64,000 nucleotides of DNA, from assembly GCA_947498505.1 (NCBI GenBank), contig CANMKG010000001.1:186001-250000 (forward strand), in the 5' to 3' direction. Below, in pieces: positions 52,384 to 60,997 of the stretch. Position 1 is the first letter of the stretch, and every line of letters starts with the position of its first letter. The notes beneath the pieces are model-generated. The model ran no database searches. It saw only the letters and a list, made by a program, of their open reading frames with translations, and was not told where the DNA came from. Origin of the DNA: an uncultured Maribacter sp. Lineage in GTDB: Bacteria; Bacteroidota; Bacteroidia; Flavobacteriales; Flavobacteriaceae. Made by a program: the position numbers and the translations under genes.

Positions 52384-53046
52384 ATGGCGGTAGAGAAAAT
52401 ACATGTTTATTTCATGCCAGGTATGGCTGCTAACCCTTCAATTTTTAAAAATATTCTGCTACCTAAAGAAAAATTTCAATGTCATTTACTCGAGTGGTTT
52501 GTTCCGGAAAGGGGGATAAGTCTACAGGATTATGCCAAAGAAATGTGTAAGAAAATTACTCACGAGGTTCCCATTCTAATTGGGGTTTCGTTTGGAGGCG
52601 TTTTGGTGCAAGAAATGGCTAAGTATTTACAAGTTAAAAAGGTAATTATTGTGTCTAGTATAAAATCTGAGAGCGAACTTCCAAGAAAAATGCGCGTGGC
52701 TAGATACACAAAGATTCATAAGCTGTTACCCACAGGTTTGGTAAATAATGTAGAGTTAATGGCAAAATATGCGTTTGGAGAAAGGGTAAATAAACGCTTA
52801 AAACTGTATGAGGAATATTTGTCAATACGAGATAAACGTTATATGGATTGGGCACTGGATACTATGGTTAATTGGAAGCAGTCAGGGGTTTTAGAGGATA
52901 TTGTTCATATTCATGGGGACAAGGATCCTGTTTTTCCAATTAAAAACATTAAAGATTGTATCAAAGTACCAAATGGAACTCATACTATGATAATACATCG
53001 GGCGAAATGGTTTAATGAGCGTCTTCCTGCAATTATTTTAGAATAA
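52384..53046 (+). CDS. Alpha/beta hydrolase
   Basis: 220 residues, cytoplasmic. Oxyanion/first-strand region VYFMPGMAANPSIFK, nucleophile elbow GVSFGGVLVQEM (Ser), acid in HIHGDKDPVFP and catalytic His in NGTHTMI. Complete triad, substrate unknown. Followed 40 bases later by a lytic transglycosylase on the same strand. Confidence 0.85.
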   Translation: MAVEKIHVYFMPGMAANPSIFKNILLPKEKFQCHLLEWFVPERGISLQDYAKEMCKKITHEVPILIGVSFGGVLVQEMAKYLQVKKVIIVSSIKSESELPRKMRVARYTKIHKLLPTGLVNNVELMAKYAFGERVNKRLKLYEEYLSIRDKRYMDWALDTMVNWKQSGVLEDIVHIHGDKDPVFPIKNIKDCIKVPNGTHTMIIHRAKWFNERLPAIILE

Positions 53047-53086
53047 GTTAGTTGTTATTAATATATTTAAGTTTAAAAGAGGTTTT

Positions 53087-54031
53087 ATGAAGCTATTAAA
53101 GAGTGTTTTAATGATTTTAGGTGTTTTTTTTGTGATTAGCACTTTGATTTTTGCAGTTCAGAATAAGGACGGTATTGGGCAAAAAGAAATTCTTGAAACT
53201 GTTGTTTTAGACACTTCTTCGGGGTATAAAATTTCAGCAATAGAAATTCCAGATAATTTAAATTTTGCAGATGAACCAGTACCATTTGAAGATCCTGAAA
53301 TTATGGAGCGCGTGGATCGTGAATTTTTGGTAAATACGTATTGGCAATCTAATGCATTGTTGCTGATGAAACGAGCTCATAAATATTTTCCAATCATAGA
53401 GCCAATTTTAGCTAAAAATGGTATTCCAGATGATTTTAAATACTTGGCTGTGGCAGAAAGTGCTTTAACCAATGTGGTATCTCATGCAGGGGCAACAGGT
53501 TTTTGGCAAATTATGAAAGGTACAGGTAGGGAATATGGCTTGGAGGTAAATACTAATGTTGACGAGCGTTATCATTTAGAAAAATCTACTCAAGTGGCTT
53601 GTGACTATTTAAACAAATGGTATAAAAAATATGGTAGTTGGACACTTACTGCTGCTGCATATAATGCAGGCCCAGGTGCAATTAATAAGTACTTAAATAT
53701 ACAAAAGGTAGATAACTATTATGATTTGCTTTTAGGGCAAGAAACAGGGCGATATGTATTTAGAATAATGGCTATTAAAGAAATTCTTTCCAACCCTGAA
53801 AAATATGGTTTTGATATATCTAAGGACGATTTGTATAATGCTGTACCAACATTTAAGGTTGAAATACAGGAGCCAATATCTAGTTTTGCTGATTTTGCTC
53901 AAAAATATGAGATTAACTATAAAATATTAAAACGACACAATCCATGGTTGCGTGAGCCACATTTGAATAACAAGAGTGGTAAAAAGTATGTAATAGAAAT
54001 ACCAAATAAAGGGTACTACAAAGTGAAGTAA
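53087..54031 (+). CDS. Membrane-bound lytic transglycosylase (SLT domain, MltD-like)
   Basis: 314 residues. An N-terminal signal/anchor (about 1-24) precedes the GH23 SLT domain (about 95-230): catalytic Glu in LAVAESALTNVVSH, GATGFWQIMKGTGREYGL and TAAAYNAGPGAIN. A C-terminal LysM-like segment follows (about 270-314: YEINYKILKRHNPWLREPHL). Cleaves peptidoglycan with 1,6-anhydromuramoyl formation in the periplasm. Confidence 0.9.
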   Translation: MKLLKSVLMILGVFFVISTLIFAVQNKDGIGQKEILETVVLDTSSGYKISAIEIPDNLNFADEPVPFEDPEIMERVDREFLVNTYWQSNALLLMKRAHKYFPIIEPILAKNGIPDDFKYLAVAESALTNVVSHAGATGFWQIMKGTGREYGLEVNTNVDERYHLEKSTQVACDYLNKWYKKYGSWTLTAAAYNAGPGAINKYLNIQKVDNYYDLLLGQETGRYVFRIMAIKEILSNPEKYGFDISKDDLYNAVPTFKVEIQEPISSFADFAQKYEINYKILKRHNPWLREPHLNNKSGKKYVIEIPNKGYYKVK

Positions 54032-54055
54032 AAAAAGTTATAAAATAAGCATATA

Positions 54056-54094
54056 AAAAAATCCCTCCTGAGCTTTACACAAGAGGGATTTTTT
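54056..54094. terminator. Bidirectional terminator after the lytic transglycosylase gene
   Basis: Perfect 12-base arms AAAAAATCCCTC-type and GAGGGATTTTTT with a 15-base loop; T-runs on both exits, between convergent stops at 54031 and 54115. Confidence 0.88.
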
Positions 54095-54114
54095 ATATTA
54101 AGAAATAAGAAAAC

Positions 54115-54630
54115 TTAGATTTTCTTCATTTGTTGTTGCATCATTTTTATTTGATCTGTTAACATGTTGTTTTTGTCTAATTTTTTAGCTTCAGACAAAA
54201 GCATTGTAGCTTCTCTTTTTCTACGTTTTTGCATGGCTATACCAGCAAGACTAAGTTTTGCCATGGCAATATCATAATCCATAGTTAATCCAAGTTTTAA
54301 AGCTTTTTTAAAATACTTTTCAGCTTGTGTTAAATTTGTTTGAGAGTATATTATACCATGAAGATAATTGTAATACCCTTGTTGTTTTGTAATTAAAGCA
54401 CTTTCTGGATTTTTAATTTTAGAAAGCCATTTTTGAGTGCCTTCTAAATCCTGTTTTCGCATTCTTAAGAAAGAAAGTAAAATAATTTCGTTTCTGAAGT
54501 ATAAAAAAATGAATATTCCAGAAAGCAATATTAGAGATATTCCATTTCCAATATTTCCTTCTATAAATTGATAAATCGCATAAGCGATAATAAGACCAGC
54601 TATAACTAGCTTCAGGTTTTTATTAAACAT
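54115..54630 (-). CDS. Membrane-anchored TPR-like protein
   Basis: 171 residues. Two N-terminal membrane helices (about 8-24 and 29-47) then helical repeats resembling TPR (TNLTQAEKYFKKALKLGLTMD, AMAKLSLAGIAMQKRRKREATM), ending in a Met/Gln-rich tail (MMQQQMKKI). Function unknown. It follows the DUF6263 gene by two bases (54631-54632), so the two are co-transcribed. Confidence 0.68.
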   Translation of the reverse strand: MFNKNLKLVIAGLIIAYAIYQFIEGNIGNGISLILLSGIFIFLYFRNEIILLSFLRMRKQDLEGTQKWLSKIKNPESALITKQQGYYNYLHGIIYSQTNLTQAEKYFKKALKLGLTMDYDIAMAKLSLAGIAMQKRRKREATMLLSEAKKLDKNNMLTDQIKMMQQQMKKI

Positions 54631-54632
54631 TG

Positions 54633-55517
54633 TTACTCTTTAATTAATTCGTATGTAGTTGTTGATAGTATTGTAGTGGGTATTTCTTGGTTCCCCATCA
54701 TAGTAATTACAGATGTTCCTGCCAATGAGCTTTCTACTTCCATATTTAAAATAAAACCTGAAGTAGCATCAGCTTTTACCATAGTCTCTTGCTTTCCGGA
54801 TAATTTCATGGAAGTATTAGGGTCTGTAACATTCATTGTTACCTCCGCCGTAGCACCAAGCTCCGTTTTTACTTCATCTTGTCCCAAAAATGTCCAAGTA
54901 TTAGTAGCTTCTAATTTTCCTGTGTATTCATTTGTCCAGGTGTCCTCTACATTAACTTTGATGTCAGGATAAATAAATGTCATTTGTTTGTAACTATTAG
55001 AAAGGGCTTCAGAACCAAACTCTTTTTCTAAGCCTTTTTTCATCATATTTTTTGAAAATTCGTCATCAATTCCTGAAGCATTGGACATTTTTGTGACCAA
55101 ACTATCTCCTCCTTTAACTTCTAGAATATCTCCATTTTTAGCCAATAGCATTTGAACAGGACTATCTAAAAGACTATTGAAAATTTTTGACTGCATGTCA
55201 CTTTCATTTACTTCCTTAGCTTTAACATCCATGATGGTTCCTTGAATGCTTGAAGTTATGTTTAAATTTAGATCCTTAAAAATTAGCTGTACATTATAAT
55301 TTTCAGCCGTTTGTTCTAATACCGTAAACTCCAAAAGTCCCTCAATGCTATTATTTAAAACATGTTCGGCACCTTCTAAGCTTTGCGTTATAGTTTGTTT
55401 TGCTACTTGTTTAACTAAAAAAACATCACCCTTTTTTAAGTTATACTGGAGATTGGTTTGACCGTAAACACTAAAGGATAAAAGGGTTATTAGAAATAGA
55501 GATGCTATATATTTCAT
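54633..55517 (-). CDS. DUF6263 exported protein
   Basis: 294 residues with a Sec signal peptide (ends SVYGQ). The mature part begins LQYNLKKGDVFLVKQVAKQTITQ and carries a long beta-rich fold with EDTWTNEYTGKLEATNTW, as in DUF6263 of Bacteroidota. Function not known. A minus-strand TACTTTTG at 55549-55556 could be its -7 element. First of two genes with the TPR-like membrane protein. Confidence 0.72.
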   Translation of the reverse strand: MKYIASLFLITLLSFSVYGQTNLQYNLKKGDVFLVKQVAKQTITQSLEGAEHVLNNSIEGLLEFTVLEQTAENYNVQLIFKDLNLNITSSIQGTIMDVKAKEVNESDMQSKIFNSLLDSPVQMLLAKNGDILEVKGGDSLVTKMSNASGIDDEFSKNMMKKGLEKEFGSEALSNSYKQMTFIYPDIKVNVEDTWTNEYTGKLEATNTWTFLGQDEVKTELGATAEVTMNVTDPNTSMKLSGKQETMVKADATSGFILNMEVESSLAGTSVITMMGNQEIPTTILSTTTYELIKE

Positions 55518-55548
55518 TTTGTAATTTGAGACCTATTAGAGATTGCAG

Positions 55549-55556
55549 CAAAAGTA
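55549..55556 (-). promoter_or_regulatory. Candidate -7 element for the DUF6263 gene
   Basis: The minus strand reads TACTTTTG 31 bases upstream of the ATG at 55517. No -33 TTG found. Confidence 0.35.
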
Positions 55557-55590
55557 ATAAAAACTAACTGAAATATTTTTTTATTTAGAT

Positions 55591-55620
55591 TTGCTAAAGC
55601 AAAAACTCTTTGTATATTTG
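55591..55620 (+). promoter_or_regulatory. rpmH promoter (-33 TTG, -7 TATATTTG)
   Basis: TTG at 55591-55593 and TATATTTG at 55613-55620 with a 19-base spacer, a full consensus. The leader to the ATG at 55694 is about 70 nt. Confidence 0.7.
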
Positions 55621-55693
55621 CCCCCAGATTTTACGAACCCTATTTTGGTGTGTAAAAAGATTTAGAATTAAAGGATTATAAAGATATATTAAG

Positions 55694-55855
55694 ATGAGCA
55701 AGAGAACTTTTCAACCATCAAAAAGAAAAAGAAAAAACAAACATGGCTTCAGAGAGCGCATGGCAACAGTTAATGGAAGAAAAGTATTAGCTAGAAGAAG
55801 AGCTAAAGGAAGAAAAAAACTTAGTGTATCATCAGAACCGAGACACAAAAAATAA
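55694..55855 (+). CDS. rpmH: 50S ribosomal protein L34
   Basis: 53 residues, read directly from the [23 protein letters not shown], then [20 protein letters not shown], then [13 protein letters not shown]. This is canonical L34. It is flanked by its own consensus promoter and a terminator at 55880-55910. It is not next to rnpA or dnaA here, unlike in many bacteria. Confidence 0.97.
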   Translation: MSKRTFQPSKRKRKNKHGFRERMATVNGRKVLARRRAKGRKKLSVSSEPRHKK

Positions 55856-55879
55856 TGATTGCATTATTTAAAAAATATT

Positions 55880-55910
55880 AAGGTGTTACTTTTTTTATAA
55901 GTAGCACCTT
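55880..55910 (+). terminator. rpmH terminator
   Basis: Twelve-base arms AAGGTGTTACTT and AAGTAGCACCTT pair with one G-U wobble, followed by TTTTTT, 24 bases after the rpmH stop. Confidence 0.85.
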
Positions 55911-55947
55911 TTTTTTATACTATTATTACATTACAAACAATTTTAAA

Positions 55948-58800
55948 ATGCCCAAAAGAGAAGATTTAAAGTCAATTTTATTAGTAGGTTCAGGTCCAAT
56001 TATTATAGGTCAAGCATGTGAGTTTGATTATGCAGGTTCACAGTCATTGCGTTCGTTAAGGGAAGATGGTATAGAAACTATTCTTATTAATAGTAACCCT
56101 GCAACAATAATGACAGATCCTTCTATGGCGGATTATGTTTATTTAAAACCACTTACAACAAAATCCATTGTAGAAATTTTAGAGGCGCATCCAAATATTG
56201 ATGCTGTATTGCCTACTATGGGAGGACAAACAGCTTTAAACTTATGTTTAGAAGCTGATGAGAAAGGTATTTGGGAAGATCACAATGTAAAGCTCATAGG
56301 GGTAGATATTGATGCGATAAATATCACTGAAGACCGTGAGAAGTTTAGAGAGCTAATGTTGAAAATAGGAGTAGGAATGGCTCCTCAGGCAACGGCGACA
56401 TCATTTTTAAAAGGAAAAGAAATTGCTCAACAATTTGGCTTTCCTTTAGTGATAAGGGCATCATACACGCTGGGTGGAGCAGGAGCTTCAATTGTATACA
56501 AACAAGAAGATTTTGATGAGTTATTAAGCCGAGGCTTAGAAATATCTCCTATTCATGAGGTGATGATAGATAAAGCCTTAATGGGCTGGAAAGAATATGA
56601 ATTGGAGTTACTACGTGATAAAAATGATAACGTTGTAATTATTTGTACCATTGAAAACATGGATCCAATGGGGATTCATACTGGAGATTCTATTACGGTT
56701 GCTCCCGCTATGACCCTTTCTGATAAGACATTTCAGAAAATGCGCGACATGGCAATAAAAATGATGCGCAGCATTGGAGATTTTGAAGGAGGTTGTAATG
56801 TACAGTTTGCTGTTAGTCCTGATGAAAAAGAAGACATTATTGCAATTGAAATTAACCCTCGAGTATCTAGATCTTCTGCGTTAGCGTCAAAAGCTACAGG
56901 TTATCCAATTGCTAAAATAGCAACGAAGTTGGCTATTGGGTATTCTTTAGACGAATTAGATAACCAAATTACAAAATCTACTTCAGCATTATTTGAGCCT
57001 ACTTTGGATTATGTGATTGTTAAGATTCCACGTTGGAACTTCGATAAATTTGAAGGGTCAGACCGTACTTTAGGTCTTCAGATGAAATCTGTTGGTGAAG
57101 TAATGGGTATTGGACGCTCTTTTCAAGAAGCATTGCACAAGGCAACCCAATCCTTAGAAATTAAGAGAAACGGTTTAGGAGCTGATGGTAAGGGGTATAA
57201 GAATTATGATACTATTATAAGTAAACTTACAATACCGAGTTGGGATAGGGTTTTTGTAATTTATGATGCCATACAAATGGGTATTCCATTAAGCAGAATT
57301 CATGAGATTACTAAAATTGACATGTGGTTCTTAAAGCAGTATGAGGAACTTCATCATTTAGAAAAAGAAATTTCAGAACATACTATAGCAAGTTTAGGCA
57401 AAGATTTATTGTTGGAGGCAAAGCAAAAAGGTTTTGCTGACCGTCAAATAGCTCATATGGTTGATTGCTATGAGAGTGAGGTTTATAAAAAACGAGAAGA
57501 ACTTAATATTAATAGAGTTTATAAACTTGTTGATACTTGTGCTGCTGAGTTTAAAGCAATGACTCCGTATTATTATTCAACTTTTGAAGCGGAAATAGAA
57601 ACGGCAGAAGGGGAACGATATGTTGCAAATGATAGCGTTGTTACGGATAAGAAAAAAATAGTTGTTTTAGGGTCTGGTCCAAACCGAATTGGGCAAGGTA
57701 TTGAGTTTGATTACTGTTGTGTTCATGGGGTTTTAGCCGCTGCTGAATGTGGCTATGAAACGGTTATGATTAACTGTAATCCAGAAACGGTTTCTACTGA
57801 TTTTGATACAGCAGATAAGCTTTATTTTGAGCCTGTTTTTTGGGAGCATATTTATGATATTATTCGTCATGAAAAGCCAGAAGGAGTTATTGTTCAACTT
57901 GGAGGACAGACTGCTTTAAAGTTAGCGGAAAAACTTTCTAAATATGGAATAAAAATTATTGGAACTAGTTTTGAAGCACTTGATTTAGCAGAAGACAGAG
58001 GTAACTTTTCGGAATTGTTAGAGAAAAACGATATTCCGTTCCCACGTTTTGGTGTTGCGGAAACAGCTGATGAGGCATTGCACTTAGCGGATGAATTAGA
58101 TTTTCCATTACTTGTTAGACCATCATATGTTTTAGGTGGACAAGGAATGAAAATTGTAATAAACAAGGAAGAACTAGAACAACACGTTGTAGATTTATTA
58201 CGTAAAATACCAAATAATAAGCTTTTATTGGACCATTATTTAGATGGAGCAATTGAAGCAGAAGCAGATGCTATTTGTGATGGAGAAGATGTTTATATTA
58301 TTGGAATAATGGAGCATATTGAGCCTTGCGGGGTGCATTCTGGAGATTCTAATGCGACTTTGCCTCCTTTTAACTTAGGAGAGTTTGTAATGCAACAAAT
58401 TAAGGATCACACCAAAAAAATTGCTTTAGCATTAAATACGGTAGGTTTAATTAATATTCAGTTTGCTATAAAAGATGACAAGGTATATATCATCGAGGCT
58501 AATCCTAGAGCTTCTAGAACAGTGCCTTTTATTGCAAAAGCGTATAAAGAACCTTACGTGAATTACGCAACTAAAGTTATGTTGGGAGAGAAAAAGGTAA
58601 AAGACTTTACGTTTAACCCTCAGCTAGATGGTTATGCCATTAAACAACCAGTATTTTCTTTTAATAAGTTTCCGAATGTGAATAAGAACTTAGGACCTGA
58701 AATGAAGAGTACAGGAGAAAGTATATTGTTTGTTGACAGTTTAAAGGATGATGAGTTTTACAACCTTTATTCAAGAAGAAAAATGTACTTGAGTAAGTAA
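55948..58800 (+). CDS. carB: Carbamoyl-phosphate synthase large subunit
   Basis: 950 residues. Two homologous ATP-grasp halves: the first (about 1-400) with VGSGPIIIGQACEFDYAG and EINPRVSRSSALASKATGYP, the second (about 555-935) with LGSGPNRIGQGIEFDYC and EANPRASRTVPFIAKA. E. coli CarB is 1073 residues because of a C-terminal MGS-like regulatory domain; this protein stops just after the second half at the KSTGESILF motif (about 925), so that domain is absent. Makes carbamoyl phosphate for pyrimidine and arginine synthesis. carA is not in the window. Confidence 0.96.
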   Translation: MPKREDLKSILLVGSGPIIIGQACEFDYAGSQSLRSLREDGIETILINSNPATIMTDPSMADYVYLKPLTTKSIVEILEAHPNIDAVLPTMGGQTALNLCLEADEKGIWEDHNVKLIGVDIDAINITEDREKFRELMLKIGVGMAPQATATSFLKGKEIAQQFGFPLVIRASYTLGGAGASIVYKQEDFDELLSRGLEISPIHEVMIDKALMGWKEYELELLRDKNDNVVIICTIENMDPMGIHTGDSITVAPAMTLSDKTFQKMRDMAIKMMRSIGDFEGGCNVQFAVSPDEKEDIIAIEINPRVSRSSALASKATGYPIAKIATKLAIGYSLDELDNQITKSTSALFEPTLDYVIVKIPRWNFDKFEGSDRTLGLQMKSVGEVMGIGRSFQEALHKATQSLEIKRNGLGADGKGYKNYDTIISKLTIPSWDRVFVIYDAIQMGIPLSRIHEITKIDMWFLKQYEELHHLEKEISEHTIASLGKDLLLEAKQKGFADRQIAHMVDCYESEVYKKREELNINRVYKLVDTCAAEFKAMTPYYYSTFEAEIETAEGERYVANDSVVTDKKKIVVLGSGPNRIGQGIEFDYCCVHGVLAAAECGYETVMINCNPETVSTDFDTADKLYFEPVFWEHIYDIIRHEKPEGVIVQLGGQTALKLAEKLSKYGIKIIGTSFEALDLAEDRGNFSELLEKNDIPFPRFGVAETADEALHLADELDFPLLVRPSYVLGGQGMKIVINKEELEQHVVDLLRKIPNNKLLLDHYLDGAIEAEADAICDGEDVYIIGIMEHIEPCGVHSGDSNATLPPFNLGEFVMQQIKDHTKKIALALNTVGLINIQFAIKDDKVYIIEANPRASRTVPFIAKAYKEPYVNYATKVMLGEKKVKDFTFNPQLDGYAIKQPVFSFNKFPNVNKNLGPEMKSTGESILFVDSLKDDEFYNLYSRRKMYLSK

Positions 58801-58815
58801 ATACAATTCATTTAG

Positions 58816-58855
58816 AAAAAACTCCATTTTCGGATAACTGAAAATGGAGTTTTTT
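58816..58855. terminator. Bidirectional terminator between carB and a lipoprotein gene
   Basis: Perfect 16-base arms, AAAAAACTCCATTTTC on the left, around an eight-base loop. The right arm reaches the stop codon of the convergent gene at 58855. Confidence 0.92.
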
Positions 58856-59634
58856 TATTTTATAATTTCAATAGCATCGCATGTTCCTACAAAAGGAATA
58901 CCGTTGCTTCCGAAAGCATAAGTAATTAGGCCAATATATACTTCGTTATCATAAACAGGAGCCATTCCTGGTAAATCACCAGTTGAATTATATAAAATCC
59001 AATTGTCGGAGGAAGTATTTCCGGATGTATTGGGAGTTTGCCAATATATTTTAAGAGTATTATTGTTGTCTCCTTCAACTTTTATATCAGCTCTTCCATT
59101 TGGAACAGTATTGGCTCCTATATCATTCACAGACGAATTTCCATTTACTGTATTTTTTCCTTCAATAGTGTATCCTGTTGAGCCTCTGTGTCCAACCACA
59201 ACATGTGATGAGTTAATTGAATTAAAATCTTTAACATGTACTTGAATACCTGAAAATATATAAGGATTGTTGTTTGGTTCTGGAGCGGTTTGTGAGTCTG
59301 CAATTGTGCCAATACCTATGTTTCTAGCAATGAATTCAAATGGAAATGTGACCAATTTTGCATCTATTCTGCCTTGTTCTTGATTAAAATGCAGCGTTTT
59401 GTTATCTGTATTATCTGTTAACGAGGCATGATATCTACCCGAAGACATTATTACATCAGGTAAAACTGAGGCGTTGTTAGTTTCATAGTCAATTAAGTTA
59501 CCAGAACCATCAAATGTATCAGTAAAACTTAAACCGTTTTCGAGTTGTTCCTTTTCTGGTGTAGTTTCAGAGTCGTTTTTAGAACAAGAAGTAATGAAAA
59601 ATAGTAAGGCTAAAATTATATAATGCTGTTTCAT
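58855..59634 (-). CDS. Lipoprotein of unknown function
   Basis: 259 residues. Lipoprotein signal ending FFITSC (Cys at about 17), a Thr/Glu linker, then a beta-sandwich-like domain (SFTDTFDGSGNLIDYETN, FSGIQVHVKDFNSINSSHVVVG, LKIYWQTPN) reminiscent of concanavalin-like lectin or glycan-binding folds. No family recognised with confidence and no catalytic residues assigned. Convergent with carB. Confidence 0.7.
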   Translation of the reverse strand: MKQHYIILALLFFITSCSKNDSETTPEKEQLENGLSFTDTFDGSGNLIDYETNNASVLPDVIMSSGRYHASLTDNTDNKTLHFNQEQGRIDAKLVTFPFEFIARNIGIGTIADSQTAPEPNNNPYIFSGIQVHVKDFNSINSSHVVVGHRGSTGYTIEGKNTVNGNSSVNDIGANTVPNGRADIKVEGDNNNTLKIYWQTPNTSGNTSSDNWILYNSTGDLPGMAPVYDNEVYIGLITYAFGSNGIPFVGTCDAIEIIK

Positions 59635-59692
59635 AGCTAATTATAATTTAAAATTGCCTATATATAACGTGTTTTTTACGCGAATAGTACTT

Positions 59693-60043
59693 TTAGTTAA
59701 ACCAAACAGCATAACCCTTTCTTCGTAATTCCAAAGCTAATTGCTCTTCTAAATTTAAGGCTTCAGTTCTTGTGCTAACGGGAGAAATGTGATTAAAAAG
59801 GCTTCCACGCAAATACAAACCATATTTTTTTACAATATTAGACGAAAGCTTGTAGCCTTTTTTATTGACATAACCTGTTTTGTGTTGTTCAAACCGCTCT
59901 TTAGGAGATTTACTGGTCATGCCAACGTAGAGACATTGAAGAACACCATTAAATTGAGGATTAGCATTTCTAAATTTGGTGTTTTCGGAGAACACTTTTT
60001 TAGAGAGTTCTATAACATATACGCGATACTGCGTTTTTGGCAT
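59693..60043 (-). CDS. Stand-alone GIY-YIG nuclease-fold protein
   Basis: 116 residues. VYVIEL and CLYVGMTSKSPKERFEQHKTGY correspond to the GIY...YIG strands and the Arg helix, and EALNLEEQLALELRRKGY supplies the conserved Glu. There is no DNA-binding or helicase domain, so it is a minimal single-domain form; catalytic competence is uncertain. Last gene of the rmuC-membrane protein-thioesterase group (33-base gap). Confidence 0.68.
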   Translation of the reverse strand: MPKTQYRVYVIELSKKVFSENTKFRNANPQFNGVLQCLYVGMTSKSPKERFEQHKTGYVNKKGYKLSSNIVKKYGLYLRGSLFNHISPVSTRTEALNLEEQLALELRRKGYAVWFN

Positions 60044-60076
60044 TTGTTGTTTATTTGGAGGACAATTGCTTTTAAT

Positions 60077-60622
60077 TTATTTTATATTCAATTGAACATT
60101 CTCTGATGAAATGGAAGCAATATGTTCTTCAATTTTAAATTCTGAAGCTTTAAATCTTGAAGTTCTTTTTATAGACTGTTCTTTACGAATAATACTTCTT
60201 GTAAAGCGCCGTAACCCTTGTTCGTTTTCAATAATTAAGCCAGGTATTAGAGAATTACTTCCATCTTCTTTTTTAGCAACCATGGTAAAGTAAGAAGAAT
60301 TACAGTGCGTTTTTTTTCCGGTTGTAATATTTTCAGACTCAACACGAACACCAACAACCATTGAGGTTCTTCCTGTATAGTTTATTGACGCTTTTAAGGT
60401 AACAAGTTCGCCTACTTGGATAGGATTTAAGAAATCTACTTTATTAACCGAAGCAGTTACACAATAGCATTGAGAATGTTTAGAGGCACATGCAAAAGCT
60501 ATTTGATCCATAAGATTTAAGATATGACCACCATGCACTTTTCCGCTAAAATTGGAGTGAGATGGAAGCATTAGTTCAGTTATAGATACTTGAGATTCAG
60601 ATACGTGTTTAAATTTTTGCAT
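60077..60622 (-). CDS. Acyl-CoA thioesterase, hotdog fold
   Basis: 181 residues, one hotdog domain of the YciA/BACH type: FSGKVHGGHILNLMDQIAFACASK (central helix, quoted in part) and VDFLNPIQVGELVTLKASI. Hydrolyses acyl-CoA to free fatty acid and CoA in the cytoplasm; chain length specificity unknown. Two bases downstream of a small membrane-protein gene, in an operon with rmuC. Confidence 0.86.
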   Translation of the reverse strand: MQKFKHVSESQVSITELMLPSHSNFSGKVHGGHILNLMDQIAFACASKHSQCYCVTASVNKVDFLNPIQVGELVTLKASINYTGRTSMVVGVRVESENITTGKKTHCNSSYFTMVAKKEDGSNSLIPGLIIENEQGLRRFTRSIIRKEQSIKRTSRFKASEFKIEEHIASISSENVQLNIK

Positions 60623-60624
60623 GT

Positions 60625-60990
60625 TTATTTATTAAAATGGGGAGACTTTTCTTTGTTAACTTTGGTGATGAAATATTTGGTGTCTCCTAACCAAAAAAAT
60701 GTGTCATAACGCTCTACGTAATCTAGCTTAACGTATTGACCCTGATACTTCTTCAAATTTTCGATGACTTCTTTATCTTTATCTAAAACAGAAAAAGTAA
60801 AAATTTGAGCACCTGAAATACCTTGGCTAATTTCACCTTCCCAAGTTTTAACAAGTACGCCTTTGTTACTTATTTTAATTAGCTCTCCAGAGCGAACACC
60901 TTCGCTGTAAGGAACATAATAAATAAATGCGTAATATCCAGCCAGAATAGCAATTAGCAGTATTACAACGCTACCAATTATTTTTTTCAT
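60625..60990 (-). CDS. Small single-pass membrane protein
   Basis: 121 residues. One N-terminal membrane helix (about 4-26: IGSVVILLIAILAGYYAF), then a beta-rich soluble domain (VRSGELIKISNKGVLVKTWEG) that faces the periplasm. Some databases label relatives 6-phosphogluconate dehydrogenase; nothing in the sequence supports that. Lies between rmuC (7-base gap) and the thioesterase gene (2-base gap). Confidence 0.66.
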   Translation of the reverse strand: MKKIIGSVVILLIAILAGYYAFIYYVPYSEGVRSGELIKISNKGVLVKTWEGEISQGISGAQIFTFSVLDKDKEVIENLKKYQGQYVKLDYVERYDTFFWLGDTKYFITKVNKEKSPHFNK

Positions 60991-60997
60991 TATTGTT

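Noticed and set aside
60625-60990. 6-phosphogluconate dehydrogenase label used for relatives of this small protein
   Set aside because: At 121 residues with one membrane helix it has no Rossmann NADP-binding motif; the label looks like a propagated database error.
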